DNA of 41,568 nucleotides from Rhodanobacteraceae bacterium. GTDB lineage: Bacteria; Pseudomonadota; Gammaproteobacteria; Xanthomonadales; Rhodanobacteraceae. The position numbers were made by a program, and so were the translations under genes. Under the pieces are notes generated by a model, which made no database searches, had not been told where the DNA came from, and saw only the letters and a program-made list of their open reading frames with translations. Position 1 is the stretch's first letter; every line of letters starts with the position of its first letter. The stretch spans positions 1-41,568 of the forward strand of contig JAICJG010000011.1 of NCBI GenBank assembly GCA_025928585.1. The letters are read 5' to 3'. Positions 7,636 to 17,233 of this stretch are shown here, one piece after another.

Positions 7636-8433
7636 TCACGACGCCACGGACAGGAACCCGAGTTCGTCTTCGCCGAAACCTGCCGCGCGCCGCGCCTCCA
7701 GGTTGAAGGGACCGTGCAGTCTCCCGCCGAGCCGTTCGCGGAGAAGCCTTCGGAACGTTTCCGTGGGATCCAGGCCTTCGCGACCGCAGCAATACCGGAA
7801 CCAGCGCGTGCCGGTGGCGACGTGCGGCACTTCCTCGCGCAGGATCACCTCGAGGATCGCGGCGGTCGCATGGTCGCCGACCGCCTGCAGCCGCGCGATC
7901 ATGCCGGGCGTCACATCGAGGCCGCGCGCTTCCAGTACGCGCGGCACCAGCGCCATCCGCGCGAGGCAGGAATCGGCCGTCTTGACGGCCATCTCCCAGA
8001 GCCCGTTGTGGGCATCGAAATCGCCGTAGGCGTGGCCGAGTTGCCCGAGCCGCGCCGCGAGCATCGTGAAGTGCCGCGCTTCGTCGTTGGCGACCGACAC
8101 CCAATCGCGGTAGTAATCCACGGGCATCCCGCGGAAGCGGTACACGGCGTCCCAGGCGAGGTTGATCGCATTGAATTCGATGTGCACCACCGCGTGGACC
8201 AGGGCCGCGCGGCCTTCCGCGCTCCCGAGGGCTCGCCGCGGCACCTCGCGCGGCAGCACCAGCCGCGGCCGTGCGGGACGGCCCGGGGCGACCGGCAGCC
8301 CAATCGAGCCCTCGTCCCCGAGCGACAGGCGATCTTCACGCAATGCTTCGAACGCCCGGCGTGTCAGCGCAACCTTCTCGGCCGGCTGCGCACTTTCGAG
8401 GCAGCGTCTGGCAACGGCGAACAGGCTGGTCAT
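7636..8433 (-). CDS. DUF455 family ferritin-like protein
   Basis: A 265-residue all-helical protein of the DUF455 family, a ferritin-like fold. Putative metal ligands are in HIEFNAINLAWD (H84, E86) and NDEARHF (E118, H121), with further carboxylates in ILREEVPHVATG (about residues 200-212), forming the ExxH-type pairs expected for a diiron or similar site. The biochemical role of the family is not established; an oxygenase or redox function is plausible because MiaE-type enzymes share the fold. ATG at 8431-8433 overlaps the stop of the DUF2235 gene by 4 bp (ATGA), so the two are co-translated. A longer frame upstream of this ATG is only overlap with that gene. Confidence 0.8.
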   Translation of the reverse strand: MTSLFAVARRCLESAQPAEKVALTRRAFEALREDRLSLGDEGSIGLPVAPGRPARPRLVLPREVPRRALGSAEGRAALVHAVVHIEFNAINLAWDAVYRFRGMPVDYYRDWVSVANDEARHFTMLAARLGQLGHAYGDFDAHNGLWEMAVKTADSCLARMALVPRVLEARGLDVTPGMIARLQAVGDHATAAILEVILREEVPHVATGTRWFRYCCGREGLDPTETFRRLLRERLGGRLHGPFNLEARRAAGFGEDELGFLSVAS

Positions 8434-9533
8434 CCGACCTCGCTCGACCCCAGCTCGATCAAACGCCGGTCCATCGCCACTCCGAGCGAGGGCGGGCGGT
8501 AGGTGGATTGTTCGTACCATTTCAACCACACGGAAGGGTCGATCGTTTCATGGATGCCGCCGCCCAGCACCCGCTGGAACGGCTGCTTGAACAGCCGGTA
8601 GAGGCCGCCCATGAAACCGCCGTAGGAATCGTTCGGCACATCCAGCTCGGCGCCGGGCGGTGGCACGAACGCCTCGGTGAACGCGAGACCCGCGCCGGCC
8701 GCCTTGGCCTGCATCCAGCCCAGCGTGATTTCCGGCAGCGTGTCGGGACTGTGGCCTGCGCCATCGGTTTCCTCGCCGCCGCCGACGTCCGAGTGTGCGC
8801 CGACAAACCAGCGCTGCTCGACCTCGATCTGTTCGGGCTTCCACGCCTTCGGCGACTCGCCCGCGGCAAGGGTGTTGGTGGGCCGCGTCCATTTGGTCGG
8901 CTTGAAATCCGCGCGGTGTTCGTCCAGCGCGAGCGCCTGGTAGGCGTACTGGACGATCTTGCTCAGGTCGGTGTCGTGGAAAGCATAGCGGCTGCGCGCG
9001 AACGGAAACCACGAGGCGACGCCCGGGATGCCGAGCGAGCCTACGGTCTCCCACACGCCGATGAAGCGGATCGTGACCTCGTGCGAATGCGCGGCGCGGA
9101 ATGCCTGCATGGCCGGGTCGTTCGGGTGCAGGTTGTTGCGATAGAGCGCATAAGCCGAGTCCACCTCCGACCGCGGGACCGCACCCTTGTCGTCGGGCTT
9201 CAGCAAGCCGCACTTGCGGAGCAGTCCGCCGAGGCTGCGCGCGGTGTAGGCGCCGCGACTGAAGCCGAGCAGCCAGATTTCATCGCCCGCGCGCCAGGTC
9301 TTCGCAAGCCATTGGTATCCATCCTTCACGTTGCCGGACAGGCCCAGGCCGAACGCGCCGCCGAGCCAGTGGCCGATGCCGGGCTTCACCCCGACCCCGG
9401 CAAAGTACCTGCATATCTGTTCAACGCCAGCGCCGTCGGCCGGCGCGACCAGCCGCCAGAAACGCTCCACGTTGGTGCGCGTCTGGGCCCTGCTCCAGGT
9501 GCCGTCGAACAGCGCAACGAGTCGGCGCGGCAT
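8430..9533 (-). CDS. DUF2235 alpha/beta hydrolase (putative lipase-like)
   Basis: A 367-residue protein of the DUF2235 family. It opens with the family signature RRLVALFDGTWS and has the nucleophile elbow LLGFSRGAYTAR (G90-F-S92-R-G94). A further family motif is the acidic and histidine-rich VGAHSDVGGG near residue 252, which supplies the likely catalytic Asp and His. Members include type VI secretion phospholipase effectors (Tle group) and uncharacterised hydrolases. No VgrG, PAAR or immunity-like gene is adjacent here, so an effector role is not supported. The start is taken at 9531-9533, seven bases after AAGGGG; ATG codons at 9536 and 9557 are alternatives, and the latter would run into a dispersed repeat. 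Confidence 0.8.
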   Translation of the reverse strand: MPRRLVALFDGTWSRAQTRTNVERFWRLVAPADGAGVEQICRYFAGVGVKPGIGHWLGGAFGLGLSGNVKDGYQWLAKTWRAGDEIWLLGFSRGAYTARSLGGLLRKCGLLKPDDKGAVPRSEVDSAYALYRNNLHPNDPAMQAFRAAHSHEVTIRFIGVWETVGSLGIPGVASWFPFARSRYAFHDTDLSKIVQYAYQALALDEHRADFKPTKWTRPTNTLAAGESPKAWKPEQIEVEQRWFVGAHSDVGGGEETDGAGHSPDTLPEITLGWMQAKAAGAGLAFTEAFVPPPGAELDVPNDSYGGFMGGLYRLFKQPFQRVLGGGIHETIDPSVWLKWYEQSTYRPPSLGVAMDRRLIELGSSEVG

Positions 9534-9551
9534 CATGGATCCCCTTGATGT

Positions 9552-9579
9552 CGTCATTCCGGCGACGGCCGGAATCCAG
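9552..9579. repeat. Dispersed palindromic repeat (GTCATTCC...GGAATCC type)
   Basis: The stretch CGTCATTCCGGCGACGGCCG continues to GGAATCCAG. It has perfect 8-bp arms at 9556-9563 and 9568-9575 around GACG. On one strand it reads as VVIPATAGIQ and on the other as DSGRRRNDD, the familiar conceptual translations of an intergenic repeat widespread in Xanthomonadales and other proteobacteria. A degenerate copy lies at 11359-11386. Confidence 0.75.
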
Positions 9580-9714
9580 GCTGCAGCCCGCCTGAAGTGA
9601 AACGACTGCGCTTGCAGGATTGCAAACGCGAACGGCGCAGCCAGCCTGCAGGGTAAGCGACATGGATGCCGCGAATCAATCGGGAGCCGTCTGCGCTCCC
9701 CTGCCCCGAGAGGC

Positions 9715-9734
9715 GGCGATCAGGGGTGATCGCC
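9715..9734 (-). terminator. Stem-loop just past purF
   Basis: GGCGATCA at 9715-9722 pairs perfectly with 9727-9734 around GGGG, three bases beyond the purF TAA. There is no U-tract. The position suggests the 3' end of the purF transcript. Confidence 0.5.
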
Positions 9735-9737
9735 TGA

Positions 9738-11213
<1,476 letters not shown>

Positions 11214-11358
11214 GAACCTGTCCGCTCTGAAGAAGCCCTGCTTTTACGCTGCGACCAAACTCGCCACGCACCCACATCCCCCAGTCAAGTACGCAGGCGG
11301 ACTTGATCGCCCCCTTGACTCAAGCGGGCTGAAGGCAGGCAACCGGGCGCCTCGGTTT

Positions 11359-11386
11359 CGTCATTCCCGCACAAGCGAAAATTCAG
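11359..11386. repeat. Degenerate dispersed repeat in the cvpA-purF gap
   Basis: CGTCATTCCCGCACAAGCGA continues to AAATTCAG. It aligns over 28 positions with the repeat at 9552-9579 (19 identical), keeping the CGTCATTCC head and the TTCAG-like tail but with a broken palindrome. It lies in the 209-bp purF-cvpA spacer, which otherwise shows no gene. Confidence 0.6.
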
Positions 11387-11422
11387 CGACCTTGATCTCA
11401 TCCACGTTCTTATTGTCCCACA

Positions 11423-12028
11423 TCACTGCGCACGGGGGCCGTATCCGGACGCACGGGGCGCCGCTGGCTCGCCGGCCGAATCCTGCCCGGCGGATATGGG
11501 GGCTTTCGGGAGCACAGGCAAGGACTTGCCTCCGATCTCGAGGTAACGGACCACACCTGGCGGCAGGCGGGCCGCGCACCAGGCGGCACCGCTTTCGAAG
11601 GTCGGAAGCAACAACGATTGCCGCCACCAGTTCGCCTCGCGAGGCGCGGCCCTGAAGCCGAGGATCAATACCGCGAACGTCACCAGCAGCACCCCGCGGC
11701 CCAGGCCGAACAACAGCCCGAGGAAGCGGTCGGCGGCGCGCAGACCGCCGTGACTCATCAGCTTGCGGACCAGCCAGCCGATCACCGCGCCGACGATCAG
11801 CACGCCGATGAAACAGGTGAAGTACCCGGCGATCACGCGGGCCGCCGGCTGCGCGAGGAAGCCGCCGTACGACGCCGCGACATCTGCCCCGAACGCCCAT
11901 GCGACCCAGAACGCGGCGATCCAGCACAGCAGCGACAGCACCGTGCTGACGAAACCGCGCAGCAGGCCGAACAGCATCGACAGCGCGAGCACCGCGAGGA
12001 TCAGGATGTCGGCAGCATTCGTTGTCAT
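11423..12028 (-). CDS. cvpA: CvpA family inner-membrane protein
   Basis: 201 residues with four predicted helices (about 6-26, 27-45, 63-88 and 103-128), of the CvpA/colicin V production family. The N-terminus (ADILILAVLALSMLFGLLRG, then FVSTVLSLLCWI) carries the family's G-x-x-R-G turn after the first helix, and RAADRFLGLLFGLGRGVLLV the later conserved R-x-x-G-x-x-x-G-x-x-(R/K)-G. The family is linked to envelope homeostasis and, in enterics, to purF expression. It keeps the dedD-cvpA-purF order. The soluble C-terminal tail is variable. Confidence 0.9.
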   Translation of the reverse strand: MTTNAADILILAVLALSMLFGLLRGFVSTVLSLLCWIAAFWVAWAFGADVAASYGGFLAQPAARVIAGYFTCFIGVLIVGAVIGWLVRKLMSHGGLRAADRFLGLLFGLGRGVLLVTFAVLILGFRAAPREANWWRQSLLLPTFESGAAWCAARLPPGVVRYLEIGGKSLPVLPKAPISAGQDSAGEPAAPRASGYGPRAQ

Positions 12029-12052
12029 CGGGCGATCCGACGGACCGGCTGT

Positions 12053-12191
12053 TGTGGAAAGTCAGGCCATGGAAGGCCGTTCTGGCGTGCGTTGACTCGA
12101 AACGCCTCCGCCCGTCGATCCGTCGCGTCGGGCAGCGATCAGGGCCGATCGCAGATCCATGTGGAAAGTCAGGCCATGGAAGGCCATTCTG
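12053..12191. repeat. Pair of 32-bp direct repeats between cvpA and dedD
   Basis: TGTGGAAAGTCAGGCCATGG continues as AAGGCC, one variable base, then TTCTG. The unit occurs at 12053-12084 and again at 12160-12191, with a single mismatch and a period of 107 bp. The bases after each copy also resemble one another (TCGAAA..CCTCC), suggesting a degenerate tandem of a longer unit. The core GGCCATGGAAGGCC is a partial palindrome. The 230-bp spacer holds no gene. Confidence 0.75.
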
Positions 12192-12258
12192 CCCCGGGAT
12201 CGAAATCCTCCCACCGAACAATTCCGCGAGCTGCGAGCGATCCGGGAAGCTCGAACGA

Positions 12259-13263
12259 TCACTGCGTGACGATATTGCCCTTGATCTTGATCGAATCGGC
12301 GATCCGCCCGCGCTGGGTCTCGGCGACGTCGCGGGTCGCGAACGGGCCGGCGCGCACGCGCCACAGCTCGCCCTTCGAGGTCTTCACACTGTCGACGTAG
12401 CCGTCGAATCCCTGGCTGCGCAGGCGGTCGCGCAACTTGTCGGCGGAGGCGCGATCACTGAACGCCGCCAGTTGTACGGCCCAGGCCCCTGCCTGGTGGG
12501 GCGGCAACGCCGACGCCGGCGCATCGCCCTGCTGGTCGGTGGTGGTCGCCTCGACCGTCATCGCCACGTGTTCGAAATCCTTGAGCTTGAGGCGCGCGGC
12601 CTCCGCTGCGGCCTTGCTCGCAAACGGCCCGACGCGCACCCGCAGCACCGCCTTACCCTGGAACGTTTCCGGCGTGGCCAGCGCGGTGAACCCGTGCCGC
12701 TTGGCGTCCGCGACCAGCTTCCTGGCGCCCGCGTGGTCGGCGTAGATGCCCAAGTTGACGGTGTAGATGGTTCCTGCGGCCGCACCCGCGCCACCAGGCA
12801 ACGGTGCCGCTTCGGCCGGGGCGGCCGACGCCGCAGCCGCCGATGCGGACTCCTGCGGCGCCGCGGATGCCGCGGCGGCTGCGGGGGGTGCCGTCGCCTG
12901 GCTCGCAACCCCGGGTGCCGTGGCACTCGAGGTTTCCGCTTCCGGTGCCGCGGCAGCGTCGGCCACGTGACCGGCGGAGGTCGCCGCGGCCGGCGCCGGG
13001 GCGCCCGAGCGGGCGCCGTTCAAGTCCAGCGTGGCCACGCGGTCCGGATCGGCAATCGAGGCCGCGGTGCTGGAACCTGCGCTGGCGCTGTCCGGCCCGA
13101 CCGCGAGCACTCGGGTTTGCATTTCTCCGCTCGGAGGCGGTGGAACGCTGACACTCGGCCCCTGCGTTCCGGACCGGCCGGGAAGCAGCATCGGGACGAA
13201 GATCACGGCGAGCGCGATCAGCACGGCCGCCCCCACGAGGCGTCTTTTCAACCCAGCATCCAT
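12259..13263 (-). CDS. dedD: DedD-like protein with two SPOR domains
   Basis: 334 residues: a short cytoplasmic start, one membrane anchor (about 9-28), a long Ala/Pro-rich periplasmic linker (about 31-164), then two SPOR domains (166-240 and 258-332). Each SPOR domain has the beta-alpha-beta pattern with a (Y/W)xVxLG(I/A)F-like first strand, LRVRVGPF or WRVRAGPF, and a following helix. SPOR domains bind denuded peptidoglycan at the division septum, and DedD assists cell constriction. E. coli DedD has one SPOR domain, so the duplication is notable. The start at 13261-13263 is favoured by AGGA five bases upstream; an ATG two codons earlier is possible. Confidence 0.85.
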   Translation of the reverse strand: MDAGLKRRLVGAAVLIALAVIFVPMLLPGRSGTQGPSVSVPPPPSGEMQTRVLAVGPDSASAGSSTAASIADPDRVATLDLNGARSGAPAPAAATSAGHVADAAAAPEAETSSATAPGVASQATAPPAAAAASAAPQESASAAAASAAPAEAAPLPGGAGAAAGTIYTVNLGIYADHAGARKLVADAKRHGFTALATPETFQGKAVLRVRVGPFASKAAAEAARLKLKDFEHVAMTVEATTTDQQGDAPASALPPHQAGAWAVQLAAFSDRASADKLRDRLRSQGFDGYVDSVKTSKGELWRVRAGPFATRDVAETQRGRIADSIKIKGNIVTQ

Positions 13264-13426
13264 CGACATCCTACCCACCGAGTCAGGGCTCGAGAACCGG
13301 CGCGCGCGCAGCGGACGGCATCGCGCAAATTCGCGTCACGCGGAGCGTACACGATGGCACCCGCGCATGGCGAGCCCGCCGGCGCGGAATCCCGCCGCTG
13401 GTGGTCCGGCCGACCTTCGGAAGGAA

Positions 13427-14761
13427 TCACCCGCGGAACCCCTCGAGCACCGGCGCGACTACGTGGAAGCTGCCGAATGCGAGGATCCGGTCGTCGCCGG
13501 ATGCGGCCATTCGCGCCGCCGACAGCGCGCCATCGATGTCCGCGAATGCCTCGATCGAGGCGGCCGGCAACACCGCGCGCACGCGTGCCGCCAGCCGCGC
13601 CACGGTTTCGCCCCGGGGCGACTGGTCGGCGAGCCCCGCGAGATACCAGTGGTCGATGCGGGGGCCGAGCGCGGTTGCCATGCCTTCGATGTCCTTGTCC
13701 GCGAGCGCCCCGAACGCGGCACGGGTGGCGCCCGGGACCGGATGCCGGTCCAGCCAGCGCGCCAGTTCGCGCGCGGCCTGCGGATTGTGGCCGACGTCGA
13801 CCACGAGGTCGGGGTGGCGCTGCAGGTGCTGGAGGCGACCCTCGAGCAACGGCGGGCCGCCGCCGGCGCGAGCGTCCCTGGCGATCGCGGCATGGCACCA
13901 GCGCACCCGCGGCCCGAGCGCGTGCAGGGCCGCGATCGCCGCCGCGGCATTGCGGTACTGGAACGCGCCCTCCAGCGCGAGTTCGCCGTGCAGCACGATC
14001 CCGCCGGGACTGCCTTCCGCCGGCGCCACGTAACGCGCTTGCCCCGGATCCCGATGCCACCACGCCAACTCGCCCACCTCCGGCGACCAGCCGAAGTCGC
14101 GCCCCAGGACTTCCGCCCGGGCACCGATCGCGCGGGCGTGCGCCAGCAAGGAGTGCGGAGGTTTGGTCTCGCCGATGATCGCCGGACACCCGGCGCGGAA
14201 GATTCCCGCCTTCTCGCGACCGATCGCCTCGCGGTCGGGCCCGAGATATTCCATGTGGTCGAGGTCGACCGTCACCACCACCGCGCAATCCGCGTCGATG
14301 ATGTTGACCGCGTCCAGGCGGCCGCCGAGGCCGACTTCCAGCAAGGCGACGTCCACCTGCGCGCGCCCGAAGATGTCGAACGCCGCGAGCGTGCCGAATT
14401 CGAAATAGGTCAGCTCTATTGCTTCGGCCGAACCGGCGGCGCGCACCGCCTCGACCCGTTCGAAGGCAGCCACCAGCACCCCATCCGCGACCGGTGCGCC
14501 GTCCACCCGCACGCGTTCGTTGTAGCGCAGGATGTGCGGAGACGTGTAGGCGCCCACGCGCATCCCGCCCGCGCGCAGCATCGCTTCCAGGAAAGCAACG
14601 GTGGACCCCTTGCCGTTGGTGCCGCCGACCGCGATCACCACCGGCGCCAGCCGCCGGTCGCCCATGCGCGTCCACACTTCGCGCACTCGCTCGAGACCCA
14701 TGTCGATGCCACGGGCGTGGATGGTCTGCTGGTATGCCAGCCATTCGCCGAGGGTTTTCAT
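13427..14761 (-). CDS. folC: Dihydrofolate synthase/folylpolyglutamate synthase
   Basis: 444 residues, Mur-ligase superfamily. It joins glutamate to dihydropteroate and extends the polyglutamate tail of folates using ATP. The P-loop is GGTNGKGST (46-54). The family substrate and metal segments YTSPHILRYNERVRVDG and LLEVGLGGRLDAVN are intact. The C-terminal Mur-ligase domain has VVDVGHNPQAARELA. ATG at 14759-14761 overlaps the end of a doubtful small frame upstream by 4 bp. It sits between accD and dedD as in E. coli and Pseudomonas. Confidence 0.95.
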   Translation of the reverse strand: MKTLGEWLAYQQTIHARGIDMGLERVREVWTRMGDRRLAPVVIAVGGTNGKGSTVAFLEAMLRAGGMRVGAYTSPHILRYNERVRVDGAPVADGVLVAAFERVEAVRAAGSAEAIELTYFEFGTLAAFDIFGRAQVDVALLEVGLGGRLDAVNIIDADCAVVVTVDLDHMEYLGPDREAIGREKAGIFRAGCPAIIGETKPPHSLLAHARAIGARAEVLGRDFGWSPEVGELAWWHRDPGQARYVAPAEGSPGGIVLHGELALEGAFQYRNAAAAIAALHALGPRVRWCHAAIARDARAGGGPPLLEGRLQHLQRHPDLVVDVGHNPQAARELARWLDRHPVPGATRAAFGALADKDIEGMATALGPRIDHWYLAGLADQSPRGETVARLAARVRAVLPAASIEAFADIDGALSAARMAASGDDRILAFGSFHVVAPVLEGFRG

Positions 14762-15088
14762 GCCCCGCCCACCTCTTCGGCGTCAAGGTCCCCTTCCGTG
14801 CGCGTCCCGCGCGCACGAGGCAGTGCCGAAACCGTCATGCCCCGCGCAATGGTTTTGGCCACCTTTGCCCAAACAAAAGTGGTAGCCCGCTCGCCGCCGG
14901 CCACATCGGCCAGATTACCGATTTGAACGCCGGAGGCGGCCCGGAGGGCCATCCACCGGGATGTGGCGGGGAGGCGAGCGGAACCGCAACACGGGCACCG
15001 GAACCTTGCGCCGCGGAACAGGAGATCAACACAGGAACGTGCACCGTCGTGTGCGGGCCGCATGCCACGCCGGGAACCGCCCAAGGCG
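14762..15088 (-). other. accD-folC spacer, possible small ORF
   Basis: A 327-bp gap. An open frame on the minus strand ends in TGA at 14758-14760, overlapping the folC ATG by 4 bp; it could begin at a TTG at 15084 or an ATG seven codons later (about 100 residues). It contains FRCPCCGSARLP and, later, RATTFVWAKVAKT, a phrase reminiscent of conceptual translations of Xanthomonadales intergenic repeats. There is no clear ribosome site and no family recognised. It is probably noncoding, although the ATGA overlap leaves a coupled leader peptide possible. Confidence 0.3.
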
Positions 15089-15952
<864 letters not shown>

Positions 15953-16031
15953 GGAGTGGCCCCTGTGGTCATCACGACAGCCAAGGATACACTGCCTGGC
16001 AAGCACCCGGCGCCCGGCACCGAATGAACCG

Positions 16032-16619
16032 CTAGCGGCGTCGAACGCCGTCCGCGTCAATGTGCCCCCACATCAACTTCCATGCCAGCAGCAGGCAAAT
16101 GGCCGCTCCGATTGCAAGCATCGCCTTGCCCAGCCCTTGCTGGTCGCCCAGCAGGTAGTTGCTGCACAGCCGTTGCGGCGAAATCAGGTACAGCCAGCCC
16201 ATCCGGAATGCTGTCGCAACGACTTCGACCAGGTACACGCCGCGCACCACGAAACCCGCACTCGGCCAGCTGATCGCCAGCGGCAGGCCCATCAACAGGG
16301 GCACGCTGGCGAATTTCGCGACCTCGACCCAGGGCACCTCGAGCGCTGCGTCCATCGAGCGCGGCAGCATCCAGAACAACGCCACCACCGAGACCAGCAC
16401 GATGCCGCTGATGCCACTGCGATTCCAGGCGGGGAGAGTGTCGGTCAGGTGCTTCGGCAGCAACGGTGACAGCCACCACCCCGCGACCGCGAGCAACGGA
16501 ATCTGGACCAGCATGTGCAGCATGATCGAGGACTCGAGCGCTCCCCGCACCGGCGGCAACACCAGCACGCACCACAACGCGGGACCGCGCCACGATTGCC
16601 AGCGTGACGACACCGTCAT
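16032..16619 (-). CDS. Membrane protein of the norSY-senC-orf1 type cluster
   Basis: 195 residues with about five predicted helices (near 10-27, 34-50, 68-84, 100-120 and 165-182). No cofactor motif is evident; histidines at HMLVQIP, KHLTD and WGHID are scattered. ATG at 16617-16619 overlaps the SCO gene stop by 4 bp, so it is translationally coupled to it. In ammonia-oxidising bacteria the sNOR subunit and senC genes are followed by an uncharacterised membrane-protein gene called orf1, and this gene occupies that place. It is probably an assembly factor or accessory subunit. Homology to those orf1 products is not demonstrated here. Confidence 0.6.
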   Translation of the reverse strand: MTVSSRWQSWRGPALWCVLVLPPVRGALESSIMLHMLVQIPLLAVAGWWLSPLLPKHLTDTLPAWNRSGISGIVLVSVVALFWMLPRSMDAALEVPWVEVAKFASVPLLMGLPLAISWPSAGFVVRGVYLVEVVATAFRMGWLYLISPQRLCSNYLLGDQQGLGKAMLAIGAAICLLLAWKLMWGHIDADGVRRR

Positions 16620-17233
16620 GGCGCCTCCCCGCGCAGGACGTAACGTTCGGCTTCGGCCGGCTTGTCCCAGTCGATGATTGCGATCAGCCTTCCCTGCGGA
16701 TCGACCACAGCGATCGCACTATTGTGCACATACCCGCCGAGCCCATCCGATATTGCGGTCACGCCGAACACGCCCATCAGGGCGCGCAGCCCGGAAGCAC
16801 TGGTCGGACGCGCCGCGATCCACCCCGCACCCCGATCACCCGAGCGGCGTTGGTAGGCGGCCAACTGGGCGGGATTGTCCCGGGTGGGGTCGAAGCTGAT
16901 GCTGAGAAGCGTCACGCGGTCGGCCGCGATCGGCGCGGCCAGTCGTTGCTGCATTTGCGCAAACTCGGTGCCCTGGATCGAGCAGTAGGTCCGGCAGCGG
17001 GTATAGACGAAATCAACCAGCACCCAGCGTCCGCGCAGCTCGGCGAAGCTGATGGTTTGTCCATCGGCCGTCTGCAACGGGGTGGAAGGCAGCGCGCGCG
17101 GATGCTCGCGTACGTCGATGCGACGCGCGGTTTCGGAAGTGAACGCGCGGAATCCGTCGGTGGCGACGGCGAGCGCTGCCACGCCCGCCACCAGGATCAC
17201 CAAGCTAGCCAGCAGCGTCCGCAGCACCCACAT
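16616..17233 (-). CDS. SCO/SenC family copper chaperone
   Basis: 205 residues: an N-terminal membrane anchor (about 4-24) and a periplasmic thioredoxin-like domain. Copper ligands are the CxxxC in YTRCRTYCSIQG (C80, C84) and the distant histidine in GGYVHNS (H170). SCO proteins deliver copper to the CuA site of heme-copper oxidase subunit II; this operon encodes a CuA-type subunit II. The start at 17231-17233 has GGAGG five bases upstream and overlaps the subunit I gene by 29 bp. A GTG two codons earlier abuts the ribosome site and is less likely. Confidence 0.92.
   Translation of the reverse strand: MWVLRTLLASLVILVAGVAALAVATDGFRAFTSETARRIDVREHPRALPSTPLQTADGQTISFAELRGRWVLVDFVYTRCRTYCSIQGTEFAQMQQRLAAPIAADRVTLLSISFDPTRDNPAQLAAYQRRSGDRGAGWIAARPTSASGLRALMGVFGVTAISDGLGGYVHNSAIAVVDPQGRLIAIIDWDKPAEAERYVLRGEAP

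Noticed and set aside
8430-9533. DUF2235 gene considered as a type VI secretion effector
   Set aside because: No VgrG, PAAR, chaperone or immunity gene is adjacent; its neighbour is a ferritin-like protein.
12053-12191. Direct repeats considered as a CRISPR fragment
   Set aside because: Only two units with a 107-bp period, no further spacers of regular size, and no cas gene in the window.
12022-14178. A 718-codon plus-strand frame across dedD and folC
   Set aside because: It is opposite two recognised genes, contains the direct repeats and Arg-rich low-complexity stretches, and has no start signal.
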